Positions 34,221 to 41,551 of a stretch of DNA of 64,000 nt are shown piece after piece. Location of the stretch: the NCBI RefSeq assembly GCF_045762675.1, contig NZ_JBJDLK010000001.1, positions 186,001 through 250,000 of the forward strand, written 5' to 3'. Below the pieces are notes generated by a model. It was not told the DNA's origin and searched no databases. It saw only the letters and a list, made by a program, of their open reading frames with translations. Both the position numbers and the translations under genes were made by a program. Source of the DNA: Elizabethkingia meningoseptica_A (lineage in GTDB: Bacteria; Bacteroidota; Bacteroidia; Flavobacteriales; Weeksellaceae). Position 1 is the stretch's first letter. Each line of letters opens with the position of its first letter.

Positions 34221-34898
34221 ATGAGCACTAAAAAGATCCTTTTAATTGATGATGAACCGGATATTTTAGAATTGTTATCCTATAATCTTACGAAAGAAGG
34301 ATATTTGGTTGAAACTGCAAAGAATGGAGTTGAAGGTATAGAGAAAGCAAAAGAAATTATTCCGGATATGATTCTGCTGGATGTTATGATGCCTGAAAAA
34401 GACGGTATCGAAACTTGTCAGGATCTACGGAACATTAAAGAGCTTGAAAAAACCTTAATCATTTTCCTATCTGCACGCGGAGAAGAGTTTTCACAATTAG
34501 CAGGATTCCAGGCAGGCGCCAATGATTATATTACCAAAGTGATCAAGCCTAAAGTATTAATTTCAAAAGTTAATGCTTTAATGGAACTTACATCGCGTGT
34601 TGCAACTCAGGCTCATCAATTAAAAATAGGAAGCCTTACGATAGATAAAGATAACTTCAGAGTTACGAAAGGGACACAACAGTTTTTGTTACCTAAAAAG
34701 GAATTCGATCTGCTTTATTTATTAGCCTCCAATACACAGAAAGTGTTCAAAAGAGACGAAATTCTCGAAAAAGTATGGGGTAATGATGTTATCGTTGGAG
34801 AAAGAACTATCGATGTACATATCCGCAGACTGAGAGAAAAATTAGGTATTGATACCATTCAGACCTTAAAAGGTATCGGATACAAATTAGTAGTGTAA
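34221..34898 (+). CDS. OmpR/PhoB-family response regulator
   Basis: From the ATG at 34221 this 225-residue protein has a receiver domain (acid pocket Asp10-Asp11 in LIDDE, phosphorylation site Asp54 in LLDVMMPEKDG, Ser in FLSARGE) and a C-terminal winged helix (LPKKEFDLLYLLASN, RTIDVHIRRLREKLG, KGIGYKLVV). A TTG frame start at 34191 would lie inside the TAATTTTG promoter element (34195-34202), so the ATG is chosen. It is followed after 9 bp by its histidine kinase and faces an array of 11-bp repeats upstream. Phosphate response is the likeliest role, not proven. Confidence 0.92.
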   Translation: MSTKKILLIDDEPDILELLSYNLTKEGYLVETAKNGVEGIEKAKEIIPDMILLDVMMPEKDGIETCQDLRNIKELEKTLIIFLSARGEEFSQLAGFQAGANDYITKVIKPKVLISKVNALMELTSRVATQAHQLKIGSLTIDKDNFRVTKGTQQFLLPKKEFDLLYLLASNTQKVFKRDEILEKVWGNDVIVGERTIDVHIRRLREKLGIDTIQTLKGIGYKLVV

Positions 34899-34907
34899 CT
34901 TTGCACT

Positions 34908-35936
34908 ATGAATGTAAGTCCTCTTAAAATTATTTCTGCGATATTTCTTACCCTTTGCATGGCTGCAATAGCAATGCTGTATGAGAAATTTCATCATTTA
35001 TATGACAGCAGAAATATTACTTTATTATTAGTCGGAGTATCACTCCTAATCATTACCGGAATCAATTATGTGGTTCTGGTTTTCCTTTTCAGAAATTACG
35101 ATCAGCGACAGATCCGCAAAATTTCCCAGACTTTCCCGGATTATTTTATCCAGGAAGAGAATCCCACAACCTTTACGGAACTGGGCGAAAAAATTTCGGG
35201 AATGAAAGAAGAAGCGGATGCCAGAATGGTAACGATGAAGGAAATGGAACATTACCGTAAAGAATATCTGGGAAATGTTGCCCATGAGCTGAAAACACCG
35301 CTCTTTTCCATTCAGGGCTATCTGGAAACTTTAATGGATGGTGGAGTAGAAGATCTGAATATCCGGGATAAATATCTGGAGCGGATTGATAAGTCTGTAG
35401 AAAGAATTCTGAATATCGTTCAGGATCTTGATATGATCAGCCGCCTGGAATCCGGGCAGATAAGCCTTTCTTTATCTAAATTTGATATTAACATACTCGT
35501 TCGGGATATCTTCGATCTACTGGATCTTGAAGCACATAAAACCGGTGCTAAATTTATGCTTACTACTTCGCAAAGTATCATGATGGTAAATGCCGACAGA
35601 AATAAAATTTCACAGGTGCTTATTAACCTTCTGGCAAACGCCATTCACTATTCCAACAGGGAAAAGGCACAGATTAATGTAAATACCATTGTCGTAGGAG
35701 GTGAAGTACTGGTTGAGGTACAGGACAACGGAATGGGAATAAAACCGGAAAATCTACCTCGTATTTTTGAACGTTTTTACCGTGTAGAATCCAGTCGTAG
35801 CCGTAAAGACGGAGGATCTGGTTTAGGTCTTGCCATCGTAAAACACATACTGGAAGCCCATAAGAAAAATATTGAAGTAAAAAGTATATATTTGGAGGGC
35901 ACAAGTTTTAATTTCAGACTTGATTTAGCCAAATAA
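34908..35936 (+). CDS. PhoR-like sensor histidine kinase
   Basis: This 342-residue inner-membrane kinase has two helices (about 8-24 and 38-61) with a very short periplasmic loop, a linker, a HisKA domain with His126 in NVAHELKTPLFSI, and HATPase boxes: N (NLLANAIHYS), G1 (DNGMGI), F (RIFERFYRV) and G2 (GGSGLGLAIVK). It lacks a PAS domain and a real sensory loop, so it may sense through a partner, as PhoR does with the Pst system. It is the cognate kinase of the regulator 9 bp upstream. Confidence 0.92.
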   Translation: MNVSPLKIISAIFLTLCMAAIAMLYEKFHHLYDSRNITLLLVGVSLLIITGINYVVLVFLFRNYDQRQIRKISQTFPDYFIQEENPTTFTELGEKISGMKEEADARMVTMKEMEHYRKEYLGNVAHELKTPLFSIQGYLETLMDGGVEDLNIRDKYLERIDKSVERILNIVQDLDMISRLESGQISLSLSKFDINILVRDIFDLLDLEAHKTGAKFMLTTSQSIMMVNADRNKISQVLINLLANAIHYSNREKAQINVNTIVVGGEVLVEVQDNGMGIKPENLPRIFERFYRVESSRSRKDGGSGLGLAIVKHILEAHKKNIEVKSIYLEGTSFNFRLDLAK

Positions 35937-35999
35937 CAGCGGCAGAAAATAGGCAAAATAATTTTTGAAAAAAAGTCTTCTTTTATACAAACGCTGTTT

Positions 36000-36007
36000 T
36001 ATATTTG
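36000..36007 (+). promoter_or_regulatory. -7 promoter element for the PRiA4_ORF3-like gene
   Basis: TATATTTG matches TAnnTTTG, 56 bp before the ATG at 36064. No TTG with proper spacing was found. Confidence 0.45.
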
Positions 36008-36063
36008 TACCTGAATTTAGACCTTAATTTAAACAGTAAAGTAAAATTGACAAGTAATCCAAA

Positions 36064-36642
36064 ATGATTTACAAAGTAAGAGTAATTTTAGATGCTAAAG
36101 ACAGTGTTTTCCGTGATATTGAGATCAAGGAGAAGCAAACCCTTTGGAATTTGCATTTAGGAATCAAAAGTGCATTCAGTCTGCAAGGAGATGAGCTTTC
36201 TTCTTTTTATTTTTCGGACGAGGAATGGACAGAAGGAAATGCAGTACCGTTAGAGGACATGTCAGATGAAGGAGACGGGGAAACCATGTCGGACGTTTAT
36301 TTAAATGAAGCTTTTCCTGAAAAGGGAGCAAAAATGCTTTTCAAGTACGGACTTCTCGATTTGTGGGAGTTTTTCTGCGAATTACAGGAAGTAACAGAAG
36401 AAAAGCCGGCTGTAAACTATCCTATTACAGCTTTTAGATTTGGAAATATGCCATTAAAAGCACCATCTAAGTCTGGAAATGGAAGCGGAAAAATGGTAAT
36501 GCCTATGATGGATGATGATTTTAATGATATTTCATCCGATTTTAAAGGAGATGATTTCGACGATTTCGATGATGATGAAGAGGAAGAAGAAGGCGGATAT
36601 GGAGATGACCTCTATGATGAAGAGGATCTGGATAAAATTTAA
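36064..36642 (+). CDS. PRiA4_ORF3-like protein with acidic tail
   Basis: Residues 1-125 match the plasmid pRiA4b ORF-3-like / IS1096 passenger TnpR family fold: MIYKVRVILDAKDSVFRDIEI, TLWNLHLGIKSAFSL, SSFYFSDEEW, then a MLFKYGLLDLWEFFCEL strand-helix. Residues from about 150 on are nearly all Asp, Glu and Gly. Despite the family name it is no transposase, and no mobile element is nearby. The acidic end could bind metal or a basic partner; this is inference. It stands alone, with its own promoter element and terminator. Confidence 0.78.
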   Translation: MIYKVRVILDAKDSVFRDIEIKEKQTLWNLHLGIKSAFSLQGDELSSFYFSDEEWTEGNAVPLEDMSDEGDGETMSDVYLNEAFPEKGAKMLFKYGLLDLWEFFCELQEVTEEKPAVNYPITAFRFGNMPLKAPSKSGNGSGKMVMPMMDDDFNDISSDFKGDDFDDFDDDEEEEEGGYGDDLYDEEDLDKI

Positions 36643-36650
36643 AAAAATAT

Positions 36651-36677
36651 AAAACCGGTTTTTAACCGGTTTTTTTA
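36651..36677 (+). terminator. Rho-independent terminator
   Basis: AAAACCGG and CCGGTTTT pair around TTTTTAA, followed by a T-run, 8 bp after the stop of the acidic-tailed protein. Confidence 0.85.
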
Positions 36678-36709
36678 TTATCTTCAACACTCGTTTGACT
36701 GACTGAAGA

Positions 36710-38065
36710 ATGAAAAGATTTGTTATCACAGCTTTAATCACTGCTGGCCTTATATCATGTAATACAATTCCCAAAAAAACTATGGCAGAACAATTACCAT
36801 CGGAATGGAAGCATACCGCTAATATTTATGAAGTAAATGTAAGACAATATACCAAAGAAGGTACTTTTAAGGCTTTTGAAAAAGAATTGCCGCGACTGAA
36901 AGAAATGGGGATAAAAGTATTGTGGTTTATGCCGATAACACCTATTGCCCAGGAACAGAAAAAAGGCAGTATGGGAAGCCCTTATGCTGCACAGGATTAT
37001 ACAAGTATAAATCCCGAGTTCGGTACTTTACAGGATTTTAAAGACTTGGTAAGCGAAGCCCATAATCAGGGATTTAAAGTGATTATTGACTGGGTGGCCA
37101 ATCATACCGGCTGGGATCATGTATGGACCAAATCACACCCGGAATATTACCTGCACGATGCCGACGGAAGTTTTCATAAAGCTTCGGGAATGGATGATAT
37201 TATTGAACTTGATTATAAAAATCAGGAAATGCGTATGGCGATGATTGATGCGATGAAGTTCTGGGTTAAGGAAACAAATATCGACGGGTTCAGATGTGAT
37301 CTGGCTTCATGGGTTGAGGTAGATTTCTGGGAGCAGGCGCGCCCGGAAGTAGAAAAGCTAAAACCTTTGTTTTTTATTGGTGAGTATGATGAACTTGAAA
37401 ATCCAGATTACGGAAAGGTTTTCGATGCCAGCTATTCCTGGAAATGGATGCATCTGACTGAAGACTTTTACAAGAAAAATTTACCGCTTTCAGACCTTAC
37501 TGATCTTTTGAAAAAATATGCTGCAATTCAGTATCCGAGTATGAGGGCATGGTTTACATCGAATCATGATGAAAACAGCTGGAATGGTACGGAATACGAG
37601 AAATACGGGGATATGGCAAAAGCTTTGGCTGTATTCAGTATTACGTGGGACGGAATTCCATTAATGTACAGTGGCCAGGAACTCCCAATGAGGGCAAAGC
37701 GACTGGAGTTTTTTGAGAAAGATCCTATTCCGTGGAACGGAACCTACCAAATGGCAGAATTTTATAAAAAACTGCTGACATTAAAATCAAACCATCCTGC
37801 GCTGAGAGGCGGAGATGCAAATGTTAAAACAATTTTGATTCAGAATACCGCACCCGATAAAATTTTTGCTTATCTGCGTAAAAATGGCGACAAAGAAGTT
37901 CTGGTTATTCTGAACCTTTCCAAAGAAGCCAATCTTAATTTTAATCTTACGGATTCTAATATTTCAGGAATATACAGAAGTGTTTTTTCAGACCTGAAGA
38001 CCGATCTTACTACTCAGAAAAGCTTTACACTACAGCCTTATGAATATATTGTTTTTGAAAAATAA
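36710..38065 (+). CDS. GH13 alpha-amylase family lipoprotein
   Basis: This 451-residue protein has a lipobox (LITAGLISC, Cys17) and a single GH13 barrel: early VLWFMPITPI, VIIDWVANHTG, nucleophile Asp197 in DGFRCDLAS, acid/base Glu225 in FFIGEYDE and Asp287 in SNHDEN, with a small C-terminal beta domain. It should cleave alpha-glucans such as starch or glycogen. The residues after the Cys (NTIPKK) are not acidic, so it is probably periplasmic. It is followed 14 bp downstream by a peptidase gene. Confidence 0.92.
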   Translation: MKRFVITALITAGLISCNTIPKKTMAEQLPSEWKHTANIYEVNVRQYTKEGTFKAFEKELPRLKEMGIKVLWFMPITPIAQEQKKGSMGSPYAAQDYTSINPEFGTLQDFKDLVSEAHNQGFKVIIDWVANHTGWDHVWTKSHPEYYLHDADGSFHKASGMDDIIELDYKNQEMRMAMIDAMKFWVKETNIDGFRCDLASWVEVDFWEQARPEVEKLKPLFFIGEYDELENPDYGKVFDASYSWKWMHLTEDFYKKNLPLSDLTDLLKKYAAIQYPSMRAWFTSNHDENSWNGTEYEKYGDMAKALAVFSITWDGIPLMYSGQELPMRAKRLEFFEKDPIPWNGTYQMAEFYKKLLTLKSNHPALRGGDANVKTILIQNTAPDKIFAYLRKNGDKEVLVILNLSKEANLNFNLTDSNISGIYRSVFSDLKTDLTTQKSFTLQPYEYIVFEK

Positions 38066-38079
38066 TTAAGAATCTGAAT

Positions 38080-39285
38080 ATGATAAAAAACTATATAACC
38101 GGCTTAACTTTATTTGCTGTTGCCCTGTTTTCAGGAAATATGGTATCGGCACAGACTAAATATGAGAAGGATTTCAATGAATTCTGGAATGATATCAATA
38201 ACAACTATGCTTATCTGGATCAACAAGGAATTAACTGGCTTAAAGTAAAAGAAATCTATGCTCCGGAATTTACAGCGGTTCGCAATAACCAGGAATTTGT
38301 TAAACTGCTGGAAAACGTGCTTAATGAATTATATAACGGCCATAGTTCACTGAATACAAATCTTGACTCTTCCAACAGACTTATTCCGTCCGGACAAGAT
38401 TTATACGTAGAAAAGATTCAGGATAAATATATCATTACCGATGTAAGAAAAGGATTTGGAGCAGAAGCTTCCGGCCTTAAAATCGGGATGGAAATCACTC
38501 AGTTTAACGGAAAGAATATCGGTGAACAGCTAAACAAGTTCTTACCGAAGTATACCACACAGCCGAACGAAAAAATGTATCAGTATGCATTGGATATGTT
38601 ATTTGCCGGAACGCATGATACTAAAAGAGCGATCACAGTATCGGATGGAGGGACTTTAAAAACATTTCATCCGGAATCTTTTAACTCAGGAGGAAATAAC
38701 GCGCCTCTTCTGTTAAGTAAAATTGTAAATGGAAATACCGTTTACATCCGGATTAATAATAGTTTAGGAAATAATGATTTAATTGCAGCGTTTGATAAAA
38801 CCCTGGACGGAATGCTGGGCTATAAAAACCTGATACTTGATCTTACAGAAACACCCGGTGGCGGAAATACTACTGTTGCAAGAGCTATAATGGGCAGGTT
38901 TACAGATAAACTTCTTCCTTATCAGATCCATGAATTTGATGAAAAGAAATACCAGACCAAAAGACACTGGGTTGAATATGTTACACCAAGAGGAAATACT
39001 TATAAAGGAAACCTGTATGTATTGGCAGGACACTGGACCGGTAGTATGGGAGAGGGGATGACCATTGGTCTGGATGGTATGAAAAGAGCAAAAATTATAG
39101 GCACTAAAATGGCAGGTCTATTGGGCGCAATATCTAATTTTCAGATGTCGGAAACTAAAATAGGCTTTCAGTTTCCCACTGAAAGATTGTATCATATCAA
39201 CGGAACGCCAAGAGAGAGTTTCTTACCGGGGATACTTACAAAGAATATTGAGGAAACAATAAAAAAGGTACGCGACATAAAATAA
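38080..39285 (+). CDS. S41 family (C-terminal processing/tricorn-like) peptidase
   Basis: This 401-residue secreted protein has a signal peptide (cleaved near NMVSAQ), a helical N-domain, a PDZ-like segment (about 115-150, GAEASGLKIGMEITQFNGK) and an S41 catalytic domain with LILDLTETPGGG and the nucleophile region HWTGSMGEGM (Ser322). It probably degrades periplasmic or extracellular proteins or peptides. It lies 14 bp after the GH13 gene and is probably co-transcribed with it. A convergent gene follows without a clear terminator. Confidence 0.87.
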   Translation: MIKNYITGLTLFAVALFSGNMVSAQTKYEKDFNEFWNDINNNYAYLDQQGINWLKVKEIYAPEFTAVRNNQEFVKLLENVLNELYNGHSSLNTNLDSSNRLIPSGQDLYVEKIQDKYIITDVRKGFGAEASGLKIGMEITQFNGKNIGEQLNKFLPKYTTQPNEKMYQYALDMLFAGTHDTKRAITVSDGGTLKTFHPESFNSGGNNAPLLLSKIVNGNTVYIRINNSLGNNDLIAAFDKTLDGMLGYKNLILDLTETPGGGNTTVARAIMGRFTDKLLPYQIHEFDEKKYQTKRHWVEYVTPRGNTYKGNLYVLAGHWTGSMGEGMTIGLDGMKRAKIIGTKMAGLLGAISNFQMSETKIGFQFPTERLYHINGTPRESFLPGILTKNIEETIKKVRDIK

Positions 39286-39331
39286 GTTATAATAATAAGC
39301 AGAATCTGGTCAAAAATAATGGGAAGAAAAG

Positions 39332-40570
39332 CTATTTCATTTCTTCAAGGGGGACCTGGTTTTTTGAATTACTGATTAATATTGCATAATCTATAAAATC
39401 CGTTGTACTTTTTCCTTTTAAATATTTTCCATTACTCTTTTTCAGAAAAAGGTTTACTTGTATCAGATCAGTTCCTTTATTATAAGGAGAGTTTTCAGTG
39501 TTTAATCTGAATAAAGTCAGATTTGATAATTTTGCATTTTTCAATTTTTTAATTCCCTTAAAATATTCCTTCCAATAGTCTCCTGTTCCGTAGCCTTTTT
39601 TTGTTGTAAAAGATAGATAATTGCCTTGTTTATCATATATTTTGTCCCAAAGAACTTTACTTTTGGTTAAATACCCCATAATGGTTATGATGTTTTTTTT
39701 ATTGTAAACCTTATGTTCTATTAATCGTGTGAAGAACGAGGGATAATTGTGTTCGCGTTCTTTTTCAATATGGGAAAAACCATATTTTGCAAATTGTTTT
39801 TTTATTCCCAGCTGATAAATCTCCTTAAAATGGATGTAGTTGTTGAAAATAATCTTTTCTCTGTCAATGTTTTTGTCGAAAGTATAAGTTATATTTTTTA
39901 AAATATGATGAAAACTAACGGTATCTTTAATCTTGTCTTTATACAGATTTTTATTCATTTCATAATCATGAATGAAGTTCTTTAAAAGTTGCTGAATGTC
40001 TTTATTATTAATATTGAAGTCTGTATTTTTATTGTACGCGATTGCTTCCAAATCATTTTTAAGCTTCCAGTTCTGAACAGATTCGGTTAAATATAAAAGG
40101 TGTCTTATTGGAAATTTGTATTCGTTAATAACATCAAAACCAATTACCTTAATGGGATTGCTTTTATATGTTTGATTTAATGCTTTTAATTTTTTCCAAT
40201 GCTCAAAAGTTTCAATACTTCCTTCCTGGTTTACAATTGTTTGAAAAGCTAAAACCAATTCCCTTAAAAGCTCTTCATTTCCATTTTCTAGATATTGCTG
40301 GAAAAAAAATGCCTGGCTAAAGTTTGTTTCAGGTATATAATAATCAATCGCGTTTTGTCTTTTTAAATCCTGAATTAAAAGAATTTCTGCTTGATATGTT
40401 TCAGCACTTCCATGGTATGCTCCAAAACCTATTATGTTGAAGTCTGTCTGCGGAAATTTAAAATTGGGTTTCTCTATATCGAATCGGTTTTCTTTTAAAT
40501 AATTATTTTTGTTTTGGGTGAAAATATTGGAATAGACCAAAAGAATTAGAAGTATAAATACTTTTTTCAT
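39332..40570 (-). CDS. Secreted protein of the erythromycin-esterase/TraB-like kind
   Basis: The 412-residue protein has a signal peptide (MKKVFILLILLVYSNIFTQ) and, near residue 45, IIGFGAYHGSAETYQAEILL, then YYIPETN and IKVIGFDV. These three blocks fall where erythromycin-esterase-like and TraB/ChaN-clan proteins carry their His, Glu and Asp/Glu. The rest is helical, rich in Lys, Asn and Tyr. Activity cannot be named; resistance is unlikely to be its main role. The gene stands alone, with an AT-rich upstream region. Moderate confidence in the fold, low in function. Confidence 0.55.
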   Translation of the reverse strand: MKKVFILLILLVYSNIFTQNKNNYLKENRFDIEKPNFKFPQTDFNIIGFGAYHGSAETYQAEILLIQDLKRQNAIDYYIPETNFSQAFFFQQYLENGNEELLRELVLAFQTIVNQEGSIETFEHWKKLKALNQTYKSNPIKVIGFDVINEYKFPIRHLLYLTESVQNWKLKNDLEAIAYNKNTDFNINNKDIQQLLKNFIHDYEMNKNLYKDKIKDTVSFHHILKNITYTFDKNIDREKIIFNNYIHFKEIYQLGIKKQFAKYGFSHIEKEREHNYPSFFTRLIEHKVYNKKNIITIMGYLTKSKVLWDKIYDKQGNYLSFTTKKGYGTGDYWKEYFKGIKKLKNAKLSNLTLFRLNTENSPYNKGTDLIQVNLFLKKSNGKYLKGKSTTDFIDYAILISNSKNQVPLEEMK

Positions 40571-40714
40571 TAGTATAATTTAGCATGAATTTTCAAATTG
40601 TAAAAGTATTATAAAGTAATGTTGTAATAATAAATAATTTCCACTGTGTTTTCATCTTTTCTTTTTTTACAAAAGTAAATACACAGAATATTGCAAACTT
40701 GTAAAAATGGGACA

Positions 40715-41539
40715 TTATTCTGATTCCAGATGCCAGAAGGTATCTTCATCCCCCAGATGTATTCCATTCTTAAAAAATGAAGACGGAGGCTGTAACGTCA
40801 TGTTTTCAAATATCTTATTCAGATGTGACTGATCGCTCAGGTTAAATTCATAGGCCAGCTGGGTAAAATTCAACGGTCTTTTTTCAAATTGTTTGCTGTT
40901 GAGTATACTGCGGAATACCAGTATTTCATGAAACTTTTTAATATTAACGCCCAGATGCTGGTTGAAAAGGCGGTTAAGATGTCTTCTGCTGATACCGCTT
41001 TTTTTTGCAAGTTCTTCAACACTAAAATCAGTTATATGCTCCTTAATATAATCAATGCTAAAGCTAATCGCTTTCTGATCGAATGGTCTATACCGGCTGA
41101 ATAAGAGTTGATCCAGTAAAAGACCTGTTTCCTTTGGATCTGTTGCAAAAAGAAGTGTGAGTTCTTCAGTAGTGAAAAAATCATGATCACTTTGGTTCCG
41201 TGTAAAGTCAATACCGTCAAAAAATTGCTGGACACCAAGTGTTCTAAATACAATGGTTATTTTATTGATATTTCCATACAATCTGGAAGTGAGGATTTTA
41301 TCACGAATTGAGGTATAGCTTTGCAGGAAAGAAGCATCTTCAGAATAATAAGTTTCCTGTTCCGGTTTGCGAATATGTGAAGGATATAAAGACAGTGTGG
41401 TATTGGTATGCGGAAACCCAACAAATTCTGTCTTTGAGTTATAGGGTGACTGGTGGATATAATAATATTCAACGAATTTTGCTACGGTTTCGTTTAGAGG
41501 TTTATACGTGTTAAATATAACCTGTGTCATACCTTGCAA
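40715..41539 (-). CDS. AraC family transcriptional regulator
   Basis: This 274-residue cytoplasmic protein has an N-terminal sensing half (about 1-150) and a C-terminal pair of HTHs: DFSVEELAKKSGISRRHLNRLFNQHLG (first) and NFTQLAYEFNLSDQSHLNKIFENMT (second). ATG codons at 41539 and 41530 are possible starts. It lies 12 bp after the pseudo-peptidase/barrel gene and should be the last gene of that operon, and so may control it through the inverted repeat at 45082-45113. Confidence 0.9.
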   Translation of the reverse strand: MQGMTQVIFNTYKPLNETVAKFVEYYYIHQSPYNSKTEFVGFPHTNTTLSLYPSHIRKPEQETYYSEDASFLQSYTSIRDKILTSRLYGNINKITIVFRTLGVQQFFDGIDFTRNQSDHDFFTTEELTLLFATDPKETGLLLDQLLFSRYRPFDQKAISFSIDYIKEHITDFSVEELAKKSGISRRHLNRLFNQHLGVNIKKFHEILVFRSILNSKQFEKRPLNFTQLAYEFNLSDQSHLNKIFENMTLQPPSSFFKNGIHLGDEDTFWHLESE

Positions 41540-41551
41540 TGAATTTGTTTT

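Noticed and set aside
36064..36642. Mobile-element gene because of the IS1096/TnpR passenger family name
   Set aside because: There is no transposase, inverted repeat or other mobile sign around it, and the family is common as a stand-alone gene.
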